NCBI RefSeq assembly: GCF_040869045.1
Contig: NC_090321.1
Span: 75,983,183 to 76,047,182 of the forward strand
From: Eurosta solidaginis
Lineage: Eukaryota; Arthropoda; Insecta; Diptera; Tephritidae
Reading direction: 5' to 3'
DNA: 64,000 bases
Position 1 is the stretch's first letter. Each line of letters opens with the position of its first letter. The position numbers and the translations under genes were made by a program. The notes beneath the pieces were generated by a model. It did no database searches. It was given only the letters and a program-made list of their open reading frames with translations, and was not told where the DNA came from. Shown piece by piece: positions 44,263 to 55,338 of this stretch.

Positions 44263-45060
44263 GGCCGATATGCCCTGGCCGCAGCTGCTGAAAATGTTAT
44301 TATTTAGGATTTGAGCTAAGTGGTGGACTGCAATTTATTTAATTCAACTGAAACTGATTTTGCGTTTACTTTAGATTGGGTGAACGTGCATTGACGCTGC
44401 GTCGCGGTAAGCAGGAAGTTACCGCACTATGTGCCTCGCCCAATCGCATACACATTGCCGTAGGCTAGATTGACGGAGTTGGTGAGCTTTTTGCCTCCCG
44501 AACAATCTGTATGGACATTGGCATTGCATAAGAGTGTGGTGTGTGTACTACGTTTTTGGTACTCTGTTTTAAGCGCGCGTGCGACACTTCCTTACTGTTG
44601 GACCATCGAAATCAAACTAAAACAGCTGCCGTTGATTTTGACGAAGTGGCCGTTATGCTCTCGATTGTCGTATACATATATGGTCGCTTAGCAGGTGCTA
44701 AGCTCACGCCCACCCCGGGGCATAGGATTAGTGAGCGGCAGCCTTGATACCGAATTAATTGTGGTGGATATTGTCAACGTCTCATTGGTCATAATGCGCC
44801 CATAACAGACGCACATTTCTTACAACATTTTGCTGCAGAACAAAACATCATTGTTAGCTGTTCAAAGGACACTCAGATAAAATTATGAAATTTAGAAACG
44901 AAATTCTGCTTCAAAATTATTGTAGGCAACCAGACAGAGGTTTGGGCATTAGCATTGGTGGGTGAATTTATGATTGCCGGTTGTGGAGAGAGTGCAATGA
45001 ATGTCTATCGACCACAATTGTGCCAGGCGATCGCTATGCGCTTTTGGGCATGAAAGGGAA
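44263..45060 (+). pseudogene. WDR3/UTP12-like WD40 pseudogene retaining an intron
   Basis: GRYALAAAAENVII-stop-DL is followed by a decayed donor (AGCTAAGT where AGGTAAGT is expected), a short intron of about 50 bases and the acceptor TTTACTTTAG. Then LGERALTLRRGKQEVTALC, ASPNRIHIAVG-stop, TLALHKSVVCVLRF, GSLDTELIVVDIV, APITDAHFLQHF, VSCSKDTQIKL and GNQTEVWALALVGEF are read in shifting frames. This order matches the N-terminal WD40 propeller of WDR3 (yeast Utp12/Dip2), a U3 snoRNP/SSU-processome subunit in the nucleolus. Several stops, frameshifts and a lost segment (after NVYR it jumps to PGDRYALLGMKG). The retained intron shows it came from genomic duplication, not from retrotransposition. 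Confidence 0.75.
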
Positions 45061-45773
45061 TAATGGGTAATTGCAGTACTGCCCGATTTTTTGAAGCCTT
45101 TACCTTAGACTATTTATTATTAATTAATTACTTGTTTAACTTTATTATTTTAGTACTAATATTACCTGTTATACTTTTAATAGCTTTAATAATACATTTG
45201 TTTATTGAATGAATTAATTAATTTATAACCCATTTTATCAGTGATAACTGTTTACTAACTATATAATTAATTTCTTCATAACTAATAGATTATTTATGAA
45301 CTTCAATAATTTATTTATTAAGTTTTAAATATTAAACTTAATTTATTTTACTATAATATCAAATTTTGTTAATTTTATAATTCATTTTAATAAAAATTTT
45401 ATGAAAAAATTTAAGTCTTATTTTTTTCATTATAAATGCGTTAGGATTATGGGATGAGTATAACAGCTAGATAATATGTTATCAACGCTAATGCATAGCT
45501 TTATGACATTCGTTGCTGTATAAATCATGTTATATATGGCATATGAATAGCATATTGAAAAGTGAAAAATATATGAAAGCTTAATAGCAAAATTTAGTGA
45601 ACATAAAAGAGAAGGCTGCTCTCATGTATAGAAAAATATACGTGAGGATTTGTCACTCTGTCTTAACAAACTGATGTAAACTTTTTGAATTTCTCACGCA
45701 TAGTTTTTGTAGCACTACGGATAGTTTAATGCATTATATAACAAGTAACGTTCTAACTGGGTAGCTTTAATGT
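45061..45773. other. Very AT-rich spacer
   Basis: 45110-45420 is extremely AT-rich, with a short hydrophobic chance frame. No gene or repeat could be supported. Confidence 0.45.
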
Positions 45774-45883
45774 GTACATGTACATAACAGTGGCTGCTTA
45801 ATGGTTTTGTTGTTACTAACAGCTTAGGAATGTCAACATTCGCCACACTGCCCTCTACCTAAGTCTGATCGTCCCGATTTTAA
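45774..45883 (-). mobile_element. Gypsy LTR edge and element 3' end, fragment
   Basis: 45774-45856 is the start of an LTR on the minus strand (TGTGGCGAATGTTGACATTC). 45857-45883 matches the polypurine tract and last codons of the gypsy elements (CTGCCCTCTACCTAAGTCTG). It is then joined directly to the satellite at 45884. Confidence 0.68.
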
Positions 45884-46825
45884 AAGGGGGTGGGCCTTAG
45901 TTCTAAAGGTGGACGTCTTTTCGAGATATCGCCATAAAGGTGGACCAGGGGTGACTCTAGAATTTGTTTGTACGATATGGGTACCAAATGAAAGGTGTTA
46001 ATGAGTATTTTAAAAGGGAGTGGACCTTAGTTCTATAGGTGGTCGCTTTTTCGAGATATCGACATAAAAGTAGACTAGGGGTGACTCTAGAATGCGTTTG
46101 TACGATATGGGTACCAAATGAAAGGTGCTAATGATTATTTAAAAGGGAGTGGGCCTTAGTTCTATAGATGGAAGCCTTTTCGAGATATCGCCATAAAGGT
46201 GGACCAGGGGTGACTCTATTACGTGTTTGTACGATATGGGTATCAAATTAAAGGTACTAATGAGGGTTTTAAAAGGGAGTGCCCCTTAGTTGTATGTGTG
46301 AAGGCGCTTTCGAGATATCGACCAAAATGTGGACCAGGGTGACCCAGAACATCATCTTTCGGGTACCGCTAATTTATTTATATATGTAATACCACGATAC
46401 TGTTCCTGCCAAGATTCCGAGGACTTTTGATTTCGCCCTGCAGAACTTTTTCATTTTCTTCTACTTAATATGGTAGGTGTCACACCCATTTTACAAAGTT
46501 TTTTTCTAAAGTTATATTTTGCGTCAATAAACCAATCCCATCACCATGTTTCATCCTTTTTTTCGTATTTGGTATAGAATTATGGTATTTTTTTAATTTT
46601 TCGAAATTTTCGATATCGAAGAAGTGGGCGTGGTAATAGTCGGATTTCGCCCTTTTTTAACACCAAGATGAAGTGAGTTCAGATAAGTACGTGAACTACG
46701 TTAAGTAAAGATATATCGGTTTTTGCTCAAGTTATCTTATTAACCGATTTCGCCCATTTTCACAGAAAACTGTTATCATCATAGCAGGTTTGCCCTTACC
46801 AAATTAATAATAATAAGGATAATAT
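45884..46825. mobile_element. Unclassified DNA repeat, copy 2, left part
   Basis: Reverse complement of the 40600-41500 region: 3.5 satellite units (to 46350), then TTTCGGGTACCGCTAATTTA and CCCATTTTACAAAG blocks. It is interrupted at 46826 by the gypsy element and resumes at 50589. Confidence 0.78.
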
Positions 46826-47494
46826 TGTAACGAATTTGCTGCAAATCCTCTTATTTGCCCCTTTTGCTAGGTTCGTATCGCTAAACTGTTGAATAAATAA
46901 CTCCAATATTGAATAATGGAAAAATGGCCTTTATTAAAATACTTCACAATAACACTCAAACTGTGCAACGAATAGCTTAATAACCAAACTGATATCTTAA
47001 AGGAAACTGATTTTCAAAATAATAGTGCTATTACTCGCTAGATATCGTCTTACTCGTAACTGCTTGACAATTCAAATCAAACTGAAACTTCTTACTCGCC
47101 TGCACCGCTTTTATAGTTTACGCTGCATACTTCTAGGCTCTTCGATTTCCAGAAGTTACTAGTTGTTTCGGCTACAAAATCGCCAGCCACAACTACGTGC
47201 ACAAATTATTGCCCTCTCTTGTGACCACTCAGATAAGATATATGCATGTGTTTGTAGTTTACAGTCTCCCGCACACACATAAGCGTATAAGTAAATTCAT
47301 CGGTGTGTGACATCTCATCTCTCGCTGCCTTGTATGTAAATGTTGCTCGTCGGAATGTGTACATATGTGTAGACGCAATTATTGATTCGTTTATGTAGAT
47401 ACATAATGATTGAATTATTGATGTGAATTCACGTCACTGCTTAGCATCGGCCTGGAGATGGCAGCACTCCTCAGTTTTGTTAATATTCGTAACA
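46826..47494 (-). repeat. G1 3' LTR
   Basis: 669 bp. On the minus strand a TTTATAAAAGCGG-type TATA region is present in the middle (TATAAAAGCGGTGC, near 47115). Confidence 0.9.
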
Positions 47495-47507
47495 CTGCCC
47501 TCCACCT
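47495..47507 (-). promoter_or_regulatory. G1 polypurine tract
   Basis: AGGTGGAGGGCAG on the minus strand directly abuts the 3' LTR and overlaps the ORF stop. In LTR elements it primes plus-strand DNA synthesis. Confidence 0.8.
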
Positions 47508-49860
47508 AAGTCTGATCGTCCCGATCAGACAAATCTCCCAATCTAAACGCCGCTAGCATCTCCAAATGTACCACTCTTCTAATCCGTGGTTTCCCAGTGG
47601 TTTGTATGCGGTAGATGGTATCACTGATCTTCTTCACAACTTTGTACGGGCCTTCCCAACTGCACCGAAATTTGGCTGGAACACCTTTCCGCCGGTGAGG
47701 GTTGTTTAACAGTACCAAATCTCCCGCCAAGAAACCTTCCGAATTAGAGTTCTTGTCATGCCAGTGTTTCATCTTACTACTCATTACCCTGGGCCGTTCC
47801 TTCACACTCTGTTGTTTGGTCAATGAACCACTTCGTAGAGCTTGCGCTGGACGGATTTGCTTTGCATAATCGGTATCGTTCCCACATTTCACAAGAGTAG
47901 TGCGCTCCGGCTTGAAACTACCCTCGCATTCTTTCTCGGAAATTCGTTGCTTCGTTTTCCTGCGTCTTTTAGGTTTTGTCAATGCCAGTGTTTCTCTCGC
48001 AGGTACTTTTGATTTTGATTTATTTGGCCCATTCGATCTATCAACCTTTGCCTTTGACTTTCGTGGTCTTTGTCGAGTCTTTTCCACCAGTACCCGATTA
48101 CTGCTGAACCCTTTTTCCAAACTAAAGTTAAGTGGTATGTCCTGGTTCTTATAGCGCATAATTTTCCCCCGCATATCGATCCTGACGTCATGGTCAACCA
48201 AGAAGTCCACTCCCAATATGACTTCATCAACGATCTCAGCCACAACGAATTTGTGTAGAACCATGACTTTTCCAATTAATACCTCACATACCACTTCGCC
48301 TTGGACTTGATTATATTCGCCTGTTACCGTACGCAACCTTGCTCCAGGTAATGACTTCACTCTCCTGTAGACCAAATCAGATCGAATCAAGGAATGAGAT
48401 GCCCCCGTATCTGCAGTCAGTACACGCTCTTTACCATCCACATTCCCTCTGACGGTAAGACTGCTTGATTTCCTTCCGATTTGCGACACAGATATCACAG
48501 GACATTCAACAGCCGGGGCAAGTTTTCGTTCTTTACATTCGACACGCTCTTGCTCATTTCCGCCAGCTTTGCGTTTACGGCCACCCACATTGTTGGAACT
48601 GTTAGGGTTGGTGTTGCAATAACGCGCAATATGCCCTGGCTTTCCACACTTAAAGCATTTGACTGCATCATTATTCTTCTGCTGCGTACCCTTCAATGCT
48701 TCCAAAATTGCGTCTACCCAGTCTGGCTTTTCCACTTCCACGCTATGAGCTTTGTACGCTGGCTTACTCAAAAGTGAGGCTGTTTCCTGAGTCAGTGCAT
48801 GCGATACCGTTTCAGCAAACGTTAGTTTTGGATTCGCATATGTAGCCCGCTTCGTTTCCACATCTCGTATGCCATTTATGAAGCTCTGGATTTTTACCCT
48901 TTCAGTGTATTCCACGGGTGCGTCTGCATTTGCAAGATGAGCCAATCTTTCAATATCTGAGGCAAACTCCTGCAAAGTCTCATTCGCTCTTTGGTGACGG
49001 TTTTGCAACTCAATTTGGAATATCTGTTTCCTATGCTCGCTTCCATAACGCCGTTCTATAGCAGCCATCAATGTTTCATAACTGTTCCGTTCATACTCTG
49101 GAATCGTCTGTAAGATTTCCGCTGCAGGCCCTTTCAATGCCACGAACAGTGCAGCAACTTTATCTTCGGCATTCCAGTTGTTCACTGCTGCGGTCTTCTC
49201 AAACTGTAACTTGAAGACCTGGAAAGGAACAGAACCGTCAAATGATGGTGTTTTTACCTTTGGATTGCTTGCTGAAACAGCTGGGCGGTTTAGTTGTAAC
49301 TGCTCCATACGACCTTTTAACGCTTCTATTTCGGCATCAATTTTGTCCTCGAGTTGTAAAATTTTTGCATCCTGCTCTTCCAGTTTCACAAAGAGCTGCG
49401 ATGATACCTGTTCCGAAATTAGTGCCGACATTTCAGATATACGTGCCTCTTGCGCTTCCAGTTGAGATGCCAAATATGTCTTCTGTTCTTCCAATTGTGA
49501 TGTTATACGGGTTTCCTGCGATTCCATCTTCGATGTTATGCGTGTCTCCTGCGCTTCCAGTTGGGATGCCAGTTGCGACGACATTGATGCTACTGTCGAT
49601 GTTTGTGCAGATATTGCAGCCAATATCATGTTCAAGTCTGTGCTGGTAACCGTCTGCGATGTTTCGTTTTTCTCTTCAATTTTTGTTGTTGTTTCGTCCC
49701 CATCAGGATAAAAGACAAACTCGTCCACATCAATTCCTTGCGACTCCATTACCTCTCGTAGCCGTGCTTGAAGTTCGATCTTATTGCCGGTTGTATTTAA
49801 TCCACGGTTCTCCAACTCCGTTTTCAGTTGCTGGATCTTCAATTCGCTGAACTTTGCCAT
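47506..49860 (-). CDS. SAP-Gag-protease-integrase tail fusion of element G1
   Basis: The first ATG in frame is at 49860, giving 784 residues. Order: SAP DNA/RNA-binding helix pair (about residues 3-45, ELKIQQLKTELENRGL); an Ala/Gln/Glu coiled coil with near-repeats such as SQLEAQETRI (85-195); a gypsy-type capsid region (205-390); zinc knuckle CFKCGKPGHIARYC (402-415); retropepsin with the active-site ADTGAS and ILGVDFL; a basic linker (590-690); and then, instead of pol, GDLVLLNNPHRRKGVP, WEGPYKVVKKI and RRVVHLEMLA, the GPY/F-type C-terminal part of integrase. The YxDD, RNase H and DDE core are absent without any frame break. The product could build particles and process itself but not copy or integrate RNA on its own. 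Confidence 0.9.
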   Translation of the reverse strand: MAKFSELKIQQLKTELENRGLNTTGNKIELQARLREVMESQGIDVDEFVFYPDGDETTTKIEEKNETSQTVTSTDLNMILAAISAQTSTVASMSSQLASQLEAQETRITSKMESQETRITSQLEEQKTYLASQLEAQEARISEMSALISEQVSSQLFVKLEEQDAKILQLEDKIDAEIEALKGRMEQLQLNRPAVSASNPKVKTPSFDGSVPFQVFKLQFEKTAAVNNWNAEDKVAALFVALKGPAAEILQTIPEYERNSYETLMAAIERRYGSEHRKQIFQIELQNRHQRANETLQEFASDIERLAHLANADAPVEYTERVKIQSFINGIRDVETKRATYANPKLTFAETVSHALTQETASLLSKPAYKAHSVEVEKPDWVDAILEALKGTQQKNNDAVKCFKCGKPGHIARYCNTNPNSSNNVGGRKRKAGGNEQERVECKERKLAPAVECPVISVSQIGRKSSSLTVRGNVDGKERVLTADTGASHSLIRSDLVYRRVKSLPGARLRTVTGEYNQVQGEVVCEVLIGKVMVLHKFVVAEIVDEVILGVDFLVDHDVRIDMRGKIMRYKNQDIPLNFSLEKGFSSNRVLVEKTRQRPRKSKAKVDRSNGPNKSKSKVPARETLALTKPKRRRKTKQRISEKECEGSFKPERTTLVKCGNDTDYAKQIRPAQALRSGSLTKQQSVKERPRVMSSKMKHWHDKNSNSEGFLAGDLVLLNNPHRRKGVPAKFRCSWEGPYKVVKKISDTIYRIQTTGKPRIRRVVHLEMLAAFRLGDLSDRDDQT

Positions 49861-49899
49861 GTCCAAGTTGTATTCCCAATCTTCGGAATTTATTCAACA

Positions 49900-49917
49900 A
49901 TCCCACTTCTGACACCA
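49900..49917 (-). promoter_or_regulatory. G1 primer-binding site, tRNA-Leu-like
   Basis: TGGTGTCAGAAGTGGGA on the minus strand starts two bases after the 5' LTR. It is complementary to a 3' end TCCCACTTCTGACACCA, as expected of a tRNA-Leu; the tRNA identity is from memory of the PBS type. Confidence 0.75.
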
Positions 49918-49919
49918 AT

Positions 49920-50588
49920 TGTAACGAATTTGCTGCAAATCCTCTTATTTGCCCCTTTTGCTAGGTTCGTATCGCTAAACTGTTGAATAAATAACTCCAA
50001 TATTGAATAATGGAAAAATGGCCTTTATTAAAATACTTCACAATAACACTCAAACTGTGCAACGAATAGCTTAATAACCAAACTGATATCTTAAAGGAAA
50101 CTGATTTTCAAAATAATAGTGCTATTACTCGCTAGATATCGTCTTACTCGTAACTGCTTGACAATTCAAATCAAACTGAAACTTCTTACTCGCCTGCACC
50201 GCTTTTATAGTTTACGCTGCATACTTCTAGGCTCTTCGATTTCCAGAAGTTACTAGTTGTTTCGGCTACAAAATCGCCAGCCACAACTACGTGCACAAAT
50301 TATTGCCCTCTCTTGTGACCACTCAGATAAGATATATGCATGTGTTTGTAGTTTACAGTCTCCCGCACACACATAAGCGTATAAGTAAATTCATCGGTGT
50401 GTGACATCTCATCTCTCGCTGTCTTGTATGTAAATGTTGCTCGTCGGAATGTGTACATATGTGTAGACGCAATTATTGATTCGTTTATGTAGATACATAA
50501 TGATTGAATTATTGATGTGAATTCACGTCACTGCTTAGCATCGGCCTGGAGATGGCAGCACTCCTCAGTTTTGTTAATATTCGTAACA
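49920..50588 (-). repeat. G1 5' LTR
   Basis: 669 bp, same limits and ends as the 3' LTR. Confidence 0.92.
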
Positions 50589-51353
50589 ATATTGATACAT
50601 TTTTTTTCGACTTATGGCATTAAAATTATTCTAGACAAATTAAATGAAAAAGCGCGGAGCCACGCCCATTTTGAAAATTTCTTTTATTTTTGTATTTTGT
50701 TGTACCATATCATTACCGGAGTTGAATGCTGACATAATTTACTTATATACTGTAATTGGTTTTGTTTTTTAAAAGTGGACGTGTTCATCATCCGATTTTG
50801 CTCATTTTTAATAAGCACACATATAGTAATAGGAGTAATGTTCCTGCCAAATTTCATCATGATATCTTCAAGGACTGCCAAATTACAGCTTGCAAAACTT
50901 TGAAATTACCTTCTTTTAAAAGTGGGCGGTGCCACGCCCATTGTCCAAAATTTTACTAATTTTCGATTCTGCGTCATAAGTTCAACCCGCATACCAAGTT
51001 TTATCGCTTTATCCGACTTTGGTAATGAATTATCGCGCTTTTTCGATTTTTCGAAATATTCGATATCGAAAAAGTTGGCGTGGTTATAGTGCGATATCGT
51101 TCAATTTCAATAGCGATCTGAGATGAGTGCCCAGGAACATACATACCAAATTTCATCGAGATAGCTCAAAATTTACTCAAGTTATCGTGTTAACGGACCG
51201 ACGGACGGACGGACGGACATGGCTCAATCAAATTTTTTTTCGATACTGATGATTTTGATATATGGAAGTCTATATCTATCTCGATTCCTTTATACCTGTA
51301 CAACCAACCGTTATCCAATCAAATTTAATATACTCTGTGAGCTCTGCTCAACT
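50589..51353. mobile_element. Unclassified DNA repeat, copy 2, right part
   Basis: Continuation of the copy interrupted by G1. It corresponds to the reverse complement of about 39670-40440 and ends near CTGCTCAACTGAGTAT. Includes GACGGACGGACGGACGGACA. Confidence 0.78.
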
Positions 51354-52192
51354 GAGTATGAAAAGCTGAAAAAGGGGAGAAAAAAAGAAAAGACGCCCGG
51401 TGCTTAACCCACCCTCAAAACCATGGCCACCGACGCACCTATATTTCGGTGGCCCCTTACCTGGAATACCTAGGTGCCTTCGACATTTGTCAGACCTTAT
51501 GAATGTCAAACCTCTAAAATAAATTGCTAGTCCACCGAAGTATGGATTTAGTCAGAAACAAGTGGACAAAGATTCAACTGAAATTCAAATTTGATTTGTA
51601 CTCTGAAGATTTGACTGAAGCTATGTATCGTATATACAAATTTTTCTCACGACTTTTGGATGATGCAAGAAGTCTTAACCGTATATTATAATTTATTATG
51701 GAAAAACTACATTCAATTCGGATTGTAACATGGATGTGTTAATCGTGTATTATTTTACTCTTGTGCTTAGAAACAAGCGAATTTCCCCTTATTCTTATCG
51801 TTCTAATGAGTTTTGATCGTGATTCGGAGCTCATGAGCGATGGCTCAAAGGAACGCTGCTAATATTCGCTCAGTCTGCTGCTTATGTTTCCTTTAATGCA
51901 GGTTTAAAAGCGTGCGAACATAATAGCAGTTTGGAAACAAATAAAACTAATTACGCTTTGTTCTTTTCGTAAAAATATTAAGCTAATATAATAAGAAATT
52001 TCTATAGAAATGTTATTTTAAAAAACTGTCTAAATATTTTGTATTTTTCATAATTAAGTCCATTGAAATTTTAATTAGTTCGAGGAAAAAAATTACTTTG
52101 TATAAATAGCTTTAACTTAAACTCTTAATTATTGTTCAAATTCTTGAAATGTAGAAGGAAACGTTGTTACCTATTCTTTATTCACACGACCC
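51354..52192. other. AT-rich spacer
   Basis: Nothing recognised. Confidence 0.45.
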
Positions 52193-52273
52193 ATTTATGT
52201 ATAAATAGCGCCCACAAAACTGATATCGGTGTAGTATATACTTAAAAAGCGGTGGAAATAGTAATAAAACAAA

Positions 52274-53050
52274 ATGAATTTACGCCATTACTTCGCCCTC
52301 CTGTTTTTGATATTTAGCTACATTTCGACTTATAAGAGTTCGGAATTTCGCATTGTAGGGGGACTTGCTTGGCCCAGAGAGTTAGCCCCACATTTGGTAT
52401 CAATACACTATTTGCGAATAAATCGTTGCGTTGGTTCATTGGTCACCTTTGAAGAAGGTGGTTTCAGCTGCGAGTTGCGTGGCAAGTTTAGTAAATTTAC
52501 AAGAGAGCGAGTTAATTGTTGCAGCTGTTGTAACGGATTTATGTGATATACCCTCAGCTGGACAAACTAGCAGTGTGGCCAATATATATGTTCCATGTGA
52601 TTATAATCGTTTGTAGAGAGTGATGCAGTACAAACAATACAATTTTACGAAACTGAGTTAAAAAGGGGCATGGATATGCGAGTTAGTGGATGGGGTTGGA
52701 AAACTCCAAAAAATGGGCAGACTTCGAATACACTCCAAACTACTGTCTTGACCATAATTTCACACACCACATGTAAGAATCGTTATAAGATGGCACAGAG
52801 AAAAATAACAGCATCAATGGTTTGTGCTGCGGAAGATAGATCTGATGCGTGCTATGAAGATTTTGGGGCACCGGGCGTTGTGAATGGCGAACTTTGTGCA
52901 GTGGTATCACATAATCTGGGTTGTTCGCACCCCTACTATCCGACTGTTTTTACAACTATAAATAATATAAGAGTTGACAAATTTTTAAAAGAAGCAATGG
53001 TGTTACAATTGCAAGACGTTGTTATCACTCGACTCCCGATAAATAAATGA
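52274..53050 (+). pseudogene. Trypsin-like serine protease homologue, copy 2 (broken)
   Basis: Same promoter, leader and signal peptide as copy 1 (start ATG 52274; FRIVGGLAWPRELAP). One extra C in GTCACCTTTGAAG (about 52445) shifts the frame; the correct continuation KKVVSAASCVASLV is in another frame. A 44-base deletion relative to copy 1 near 52608 removes the segment around the catalytic Asp and leads to a TAG. The rest (MRVSGWGWKTPKNG, EDFGAPGVVNGELC, LGCSHPYYPTVFT) is open to 53050. His-to-Ser and Ser-to-Phe changes are shared with copy 1, so they predate the duplication, while the frame lesions seen in the two copies differ. AATAAA lies at 53042. Confidence 0.83.
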
Positions 53051-53330
53051 TTATAATTGCGGTTTACAAGAAAAAAAAAAACGTTTTTTATTTTATGCAA
53101 AGAAAGTGTAAATAAGGAAATCAGCATTCCCATTTATAGTACAGTATTTATTTATAAGTCATTGAATTGAAGAAATAATACAAGGTTTATGTTGTTACAT
53201 GGTCTAAGCTAAGAGCCAAAAGAAATGAAAGCAAAAAAGACTTAAAGATTACCAATTCTTCTTCTTTTTAAGTTCTGTTAGTATTTAGGGGTATGTATGT
53301 ATACTAAATCTTTTATTTATGCATTTCATT

Positions 53331-53484
53331 TATTCATTCTTTTATAAGTGGCCTTTTTTATTGGTTATTAGTTTTTCATATTTATTTATTTAGTTTAATG
53401 TTGCTTATTGTATTTCCTTTTATTTTATTTTATTCTTATTAATATTATTTATAATCGTTATTATTTTATAAAATTTTATTTTGT
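53331..53484. other. AT-rich spacer
   Basis: Short low-complexity link between the protease copy and LINE C. Confidence 0.4.
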
Positions 53485-55040
53485 TATAGTTTAAACGGCC
53501 AGCAATTAACCCTGTCATCGAGTACCGAGTGTCTGGGACTAACAATTGACTGCAAGTTGAATTGGAAAGTATGCATCGAAGAGCGGGTACAGAAGGCCTG
53601 CATCGCCTTCTATGCCTGCAAATTAATATTTGGTAAGAAATGGGGACTCAAGCCAAGCATGGTACTTTGGATGTAAGAGGCGGTGGTGCGACCGGTGCTT
53701 ACCTATGGTTCCATAGTCTGGTGGGAATCTCTAAGTAAGAGCTACAATCTCACCAGCCTGCAAAAAGTCCAGCGCACTGCGTGTGTTGGTGCCATAGGAG
53801 CCGGACGCACTTGCCCCACAGCTGCTTTAGATCCCATTTTGCACCTGCTTCCGATCGACTTGCATATACTTTGTACATCGCCACAAACCGCACTGAGACT
53901 CAGGGAGTCTGGGTGTTAGGAGGATACTCAGCAAGGGCATAGTAGTATCCTAAATAAACTTCCGGATGGTACATGTAGTACCAATACAGATTACTACCCT
54001 TGCAAACTGAAGTTTGAGTACGGTTGTAATACCGCCATTCCATGCAGGAACGAGTGGAAGAGAAACCCGGGCATAAGGGACGACATCCAAATTTACACTG
54101 ACGGCTCCAAGATGGAATCGGAAGTGGGGGTCGGAGTCTTCTCTGAGTCCCTAGATTTGTCTGCATCATTCAGACTCCCATCGCACTACAGCGTGTTTCA
54201 AGCAGAAATCCTCACGATTTGGCAAGCCTGCAAATCACTGGAGGGCTTGAATGTAGTTGGTAAAGTTTGCATCCTGTCGGATAGCCAAGCAGCGATAAAA
54301 GCGCTTTCCTCGCCACACATTAACTCAAAATAAGTGTGGGCTTGTAAGCGACTCATATCCCAGTTATCCACCAATCTAGAACTACGCCTTATCTGGGTCC
54401 CGCGTCATAGGGGGATTGAGGGTAACAAGAAGGTCGACGAGCTAGCACGCAGGGGCTCATCGGAGATGAAGGAGGAAATAACCAGTGTCGAAATAGCCAT
54501 ACCCTTAGCAGTAGCCAAGGGGAATATCCAAAGCTTCTACTTGAAGAAAGCACAAACAATTGAAGAAAGCACAAACAAAGTGGAATAACATCACCACCTG
54601 TGCATTTGGCAAAACTATGATGGAAAGAGAACGAGAAGTCTTCTGAACAAATCAAGGGCTAACACACGCAAACTGATAGCAGTCTGCACCGATCATTGGG
54701 CAGTAGGTACGCATGCGGAAAGATGGGCATTCCGTATAACGAATACTGCAGAAGCTGCAAAGTTCCAAATGCCAGGGAGACAGTAGAACACTTTATGTGT
54801 AAATGCCCGGCTCTAGCTAGAGCCCGGCTCAGGTTCCTTGGAACCCCGTTTCTAGAAGACCTCAGAGGGTTATCTGAGATAGCAATCCCGAATATTCTTA
54901 ATTTTATCAACAACTCTGGCTGGTTGTAATACATTGACCGTAACATTCTCTAGGTTTTTAAACGAGTTACATGGCATCAAAACGGCTTTAAATAGCTACT
55001 TGGGCATTCAGTGTCGCAGCCATTTCACCTACTTACCTAC
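53485..55040 (+). pseudogene. LINE C: RT end, RNase H and C-terminal finger, 5'-truncated
   Basis: Starts inside RT (LGLTIDCKLNWK), then a TAA within VLWM-stop-EAVVRPVLTYGS, KVQRTACVGAIGAGRT and TALDPILHLLPIDL. RNase H follows: IYTDGSKMESEVGVG, VFQAEILTIWQACKSL, ILSDSQAAIKAL, stop, VWACKRLISQL, RHRGIEGNKKVDELARRG. After a frameshift comes the terminal CRSCKVPNARETVEHFMCKC. The order is that of R1/Jockey/I-like ORF2 with an RNase H. At least two stops and two shifts. It ends in a CCTA-rich tail near 55040. Confidence 0.78.
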
Positions 55041-55208
55041 CTACCTATAGTTTATTTTAGTTTACTTTAGTTTAATTTTATTTATTTTATTTTAATTAAT
55101 TTATTTACTGATTTTATCTATATACGAATTTGTATAGTGTGCTGGTTTATTTCAGTTTAATTGTATTTTATCTTAGTTTAATTTTAATTAGTTTAGCATT
55201 ACTTTTCG
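55041..55208. other. TTTTAT/TTTAG-rich spacer
   Basis: Low-complexity T-rich DNA between the tails of LINE C and LINE D. Confidence 0.5.
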
Positions 55209-55232
55209 GTTAGGTTAGGTTAGGTTAGGTTA
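55209..55232 (+). repeat. (TTAGG)n tail of LINE D
   Basis: Four GGTTA units. It has the sequence of the ancestral arthropod telomere repeat, but here it forms the 3' tail of a LINE. Confidence 0.85.
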
Positions 55233-55338
55233 GAGTGGCCACCGGTGCGAGCACCAGTGCACTTAGGCCCAAAAGGTCCCAATGTGATATCACGTGGATT
55301 TCTCCCCTACTCAAACCAACAGGTTGATTCAGCAAATG

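Larger units (their letters stand above)
46826..50588 (-). mobile_element. Non-autonomous Ty3/gypsy-type element G1 (3763 bp)
   Basis: Two 669-bp LTRs, nearly identical (only a C/T difference was noticed, near 47320/50420), flanked by ATAT (46822-46825, 50589-50592). On the minus strand the LTR runs TGTTACGAATATT...AAATTCGTTACA. Then come a two-base gap, a tRNA-Leu-like primer site, one long ORF and a polypurine tract AGGTGGAGGGCAG. The internal part is only 2.4 kb and lacks reverse transcriptase, RNase H and the integrase core. Near-identical LTRs and an intact ORF point to recent insertion. Confidence 0.92.

Noticed and set aside
45100..45420. Possible mitochondrial insert (NUMT) because of extreme AT content and a hydrophobic frame
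   Set aside because: No mitochondrial protein or RNA could be recognised; simple AT-rich sequence explains it.
49242..49649. Plus-strand open frames opposite the G1 Gag
   Set aside because: Shadows of the repetitive coiled-coil coding region on the minus strand; the same antisense frames appear opposite G2 Gag.
55209..55232. Interstitial telomere repeat
   Set aside because: It is only four units long and is directly continuous with the 3' end of LINE D, so it is best read as the LINE tail.
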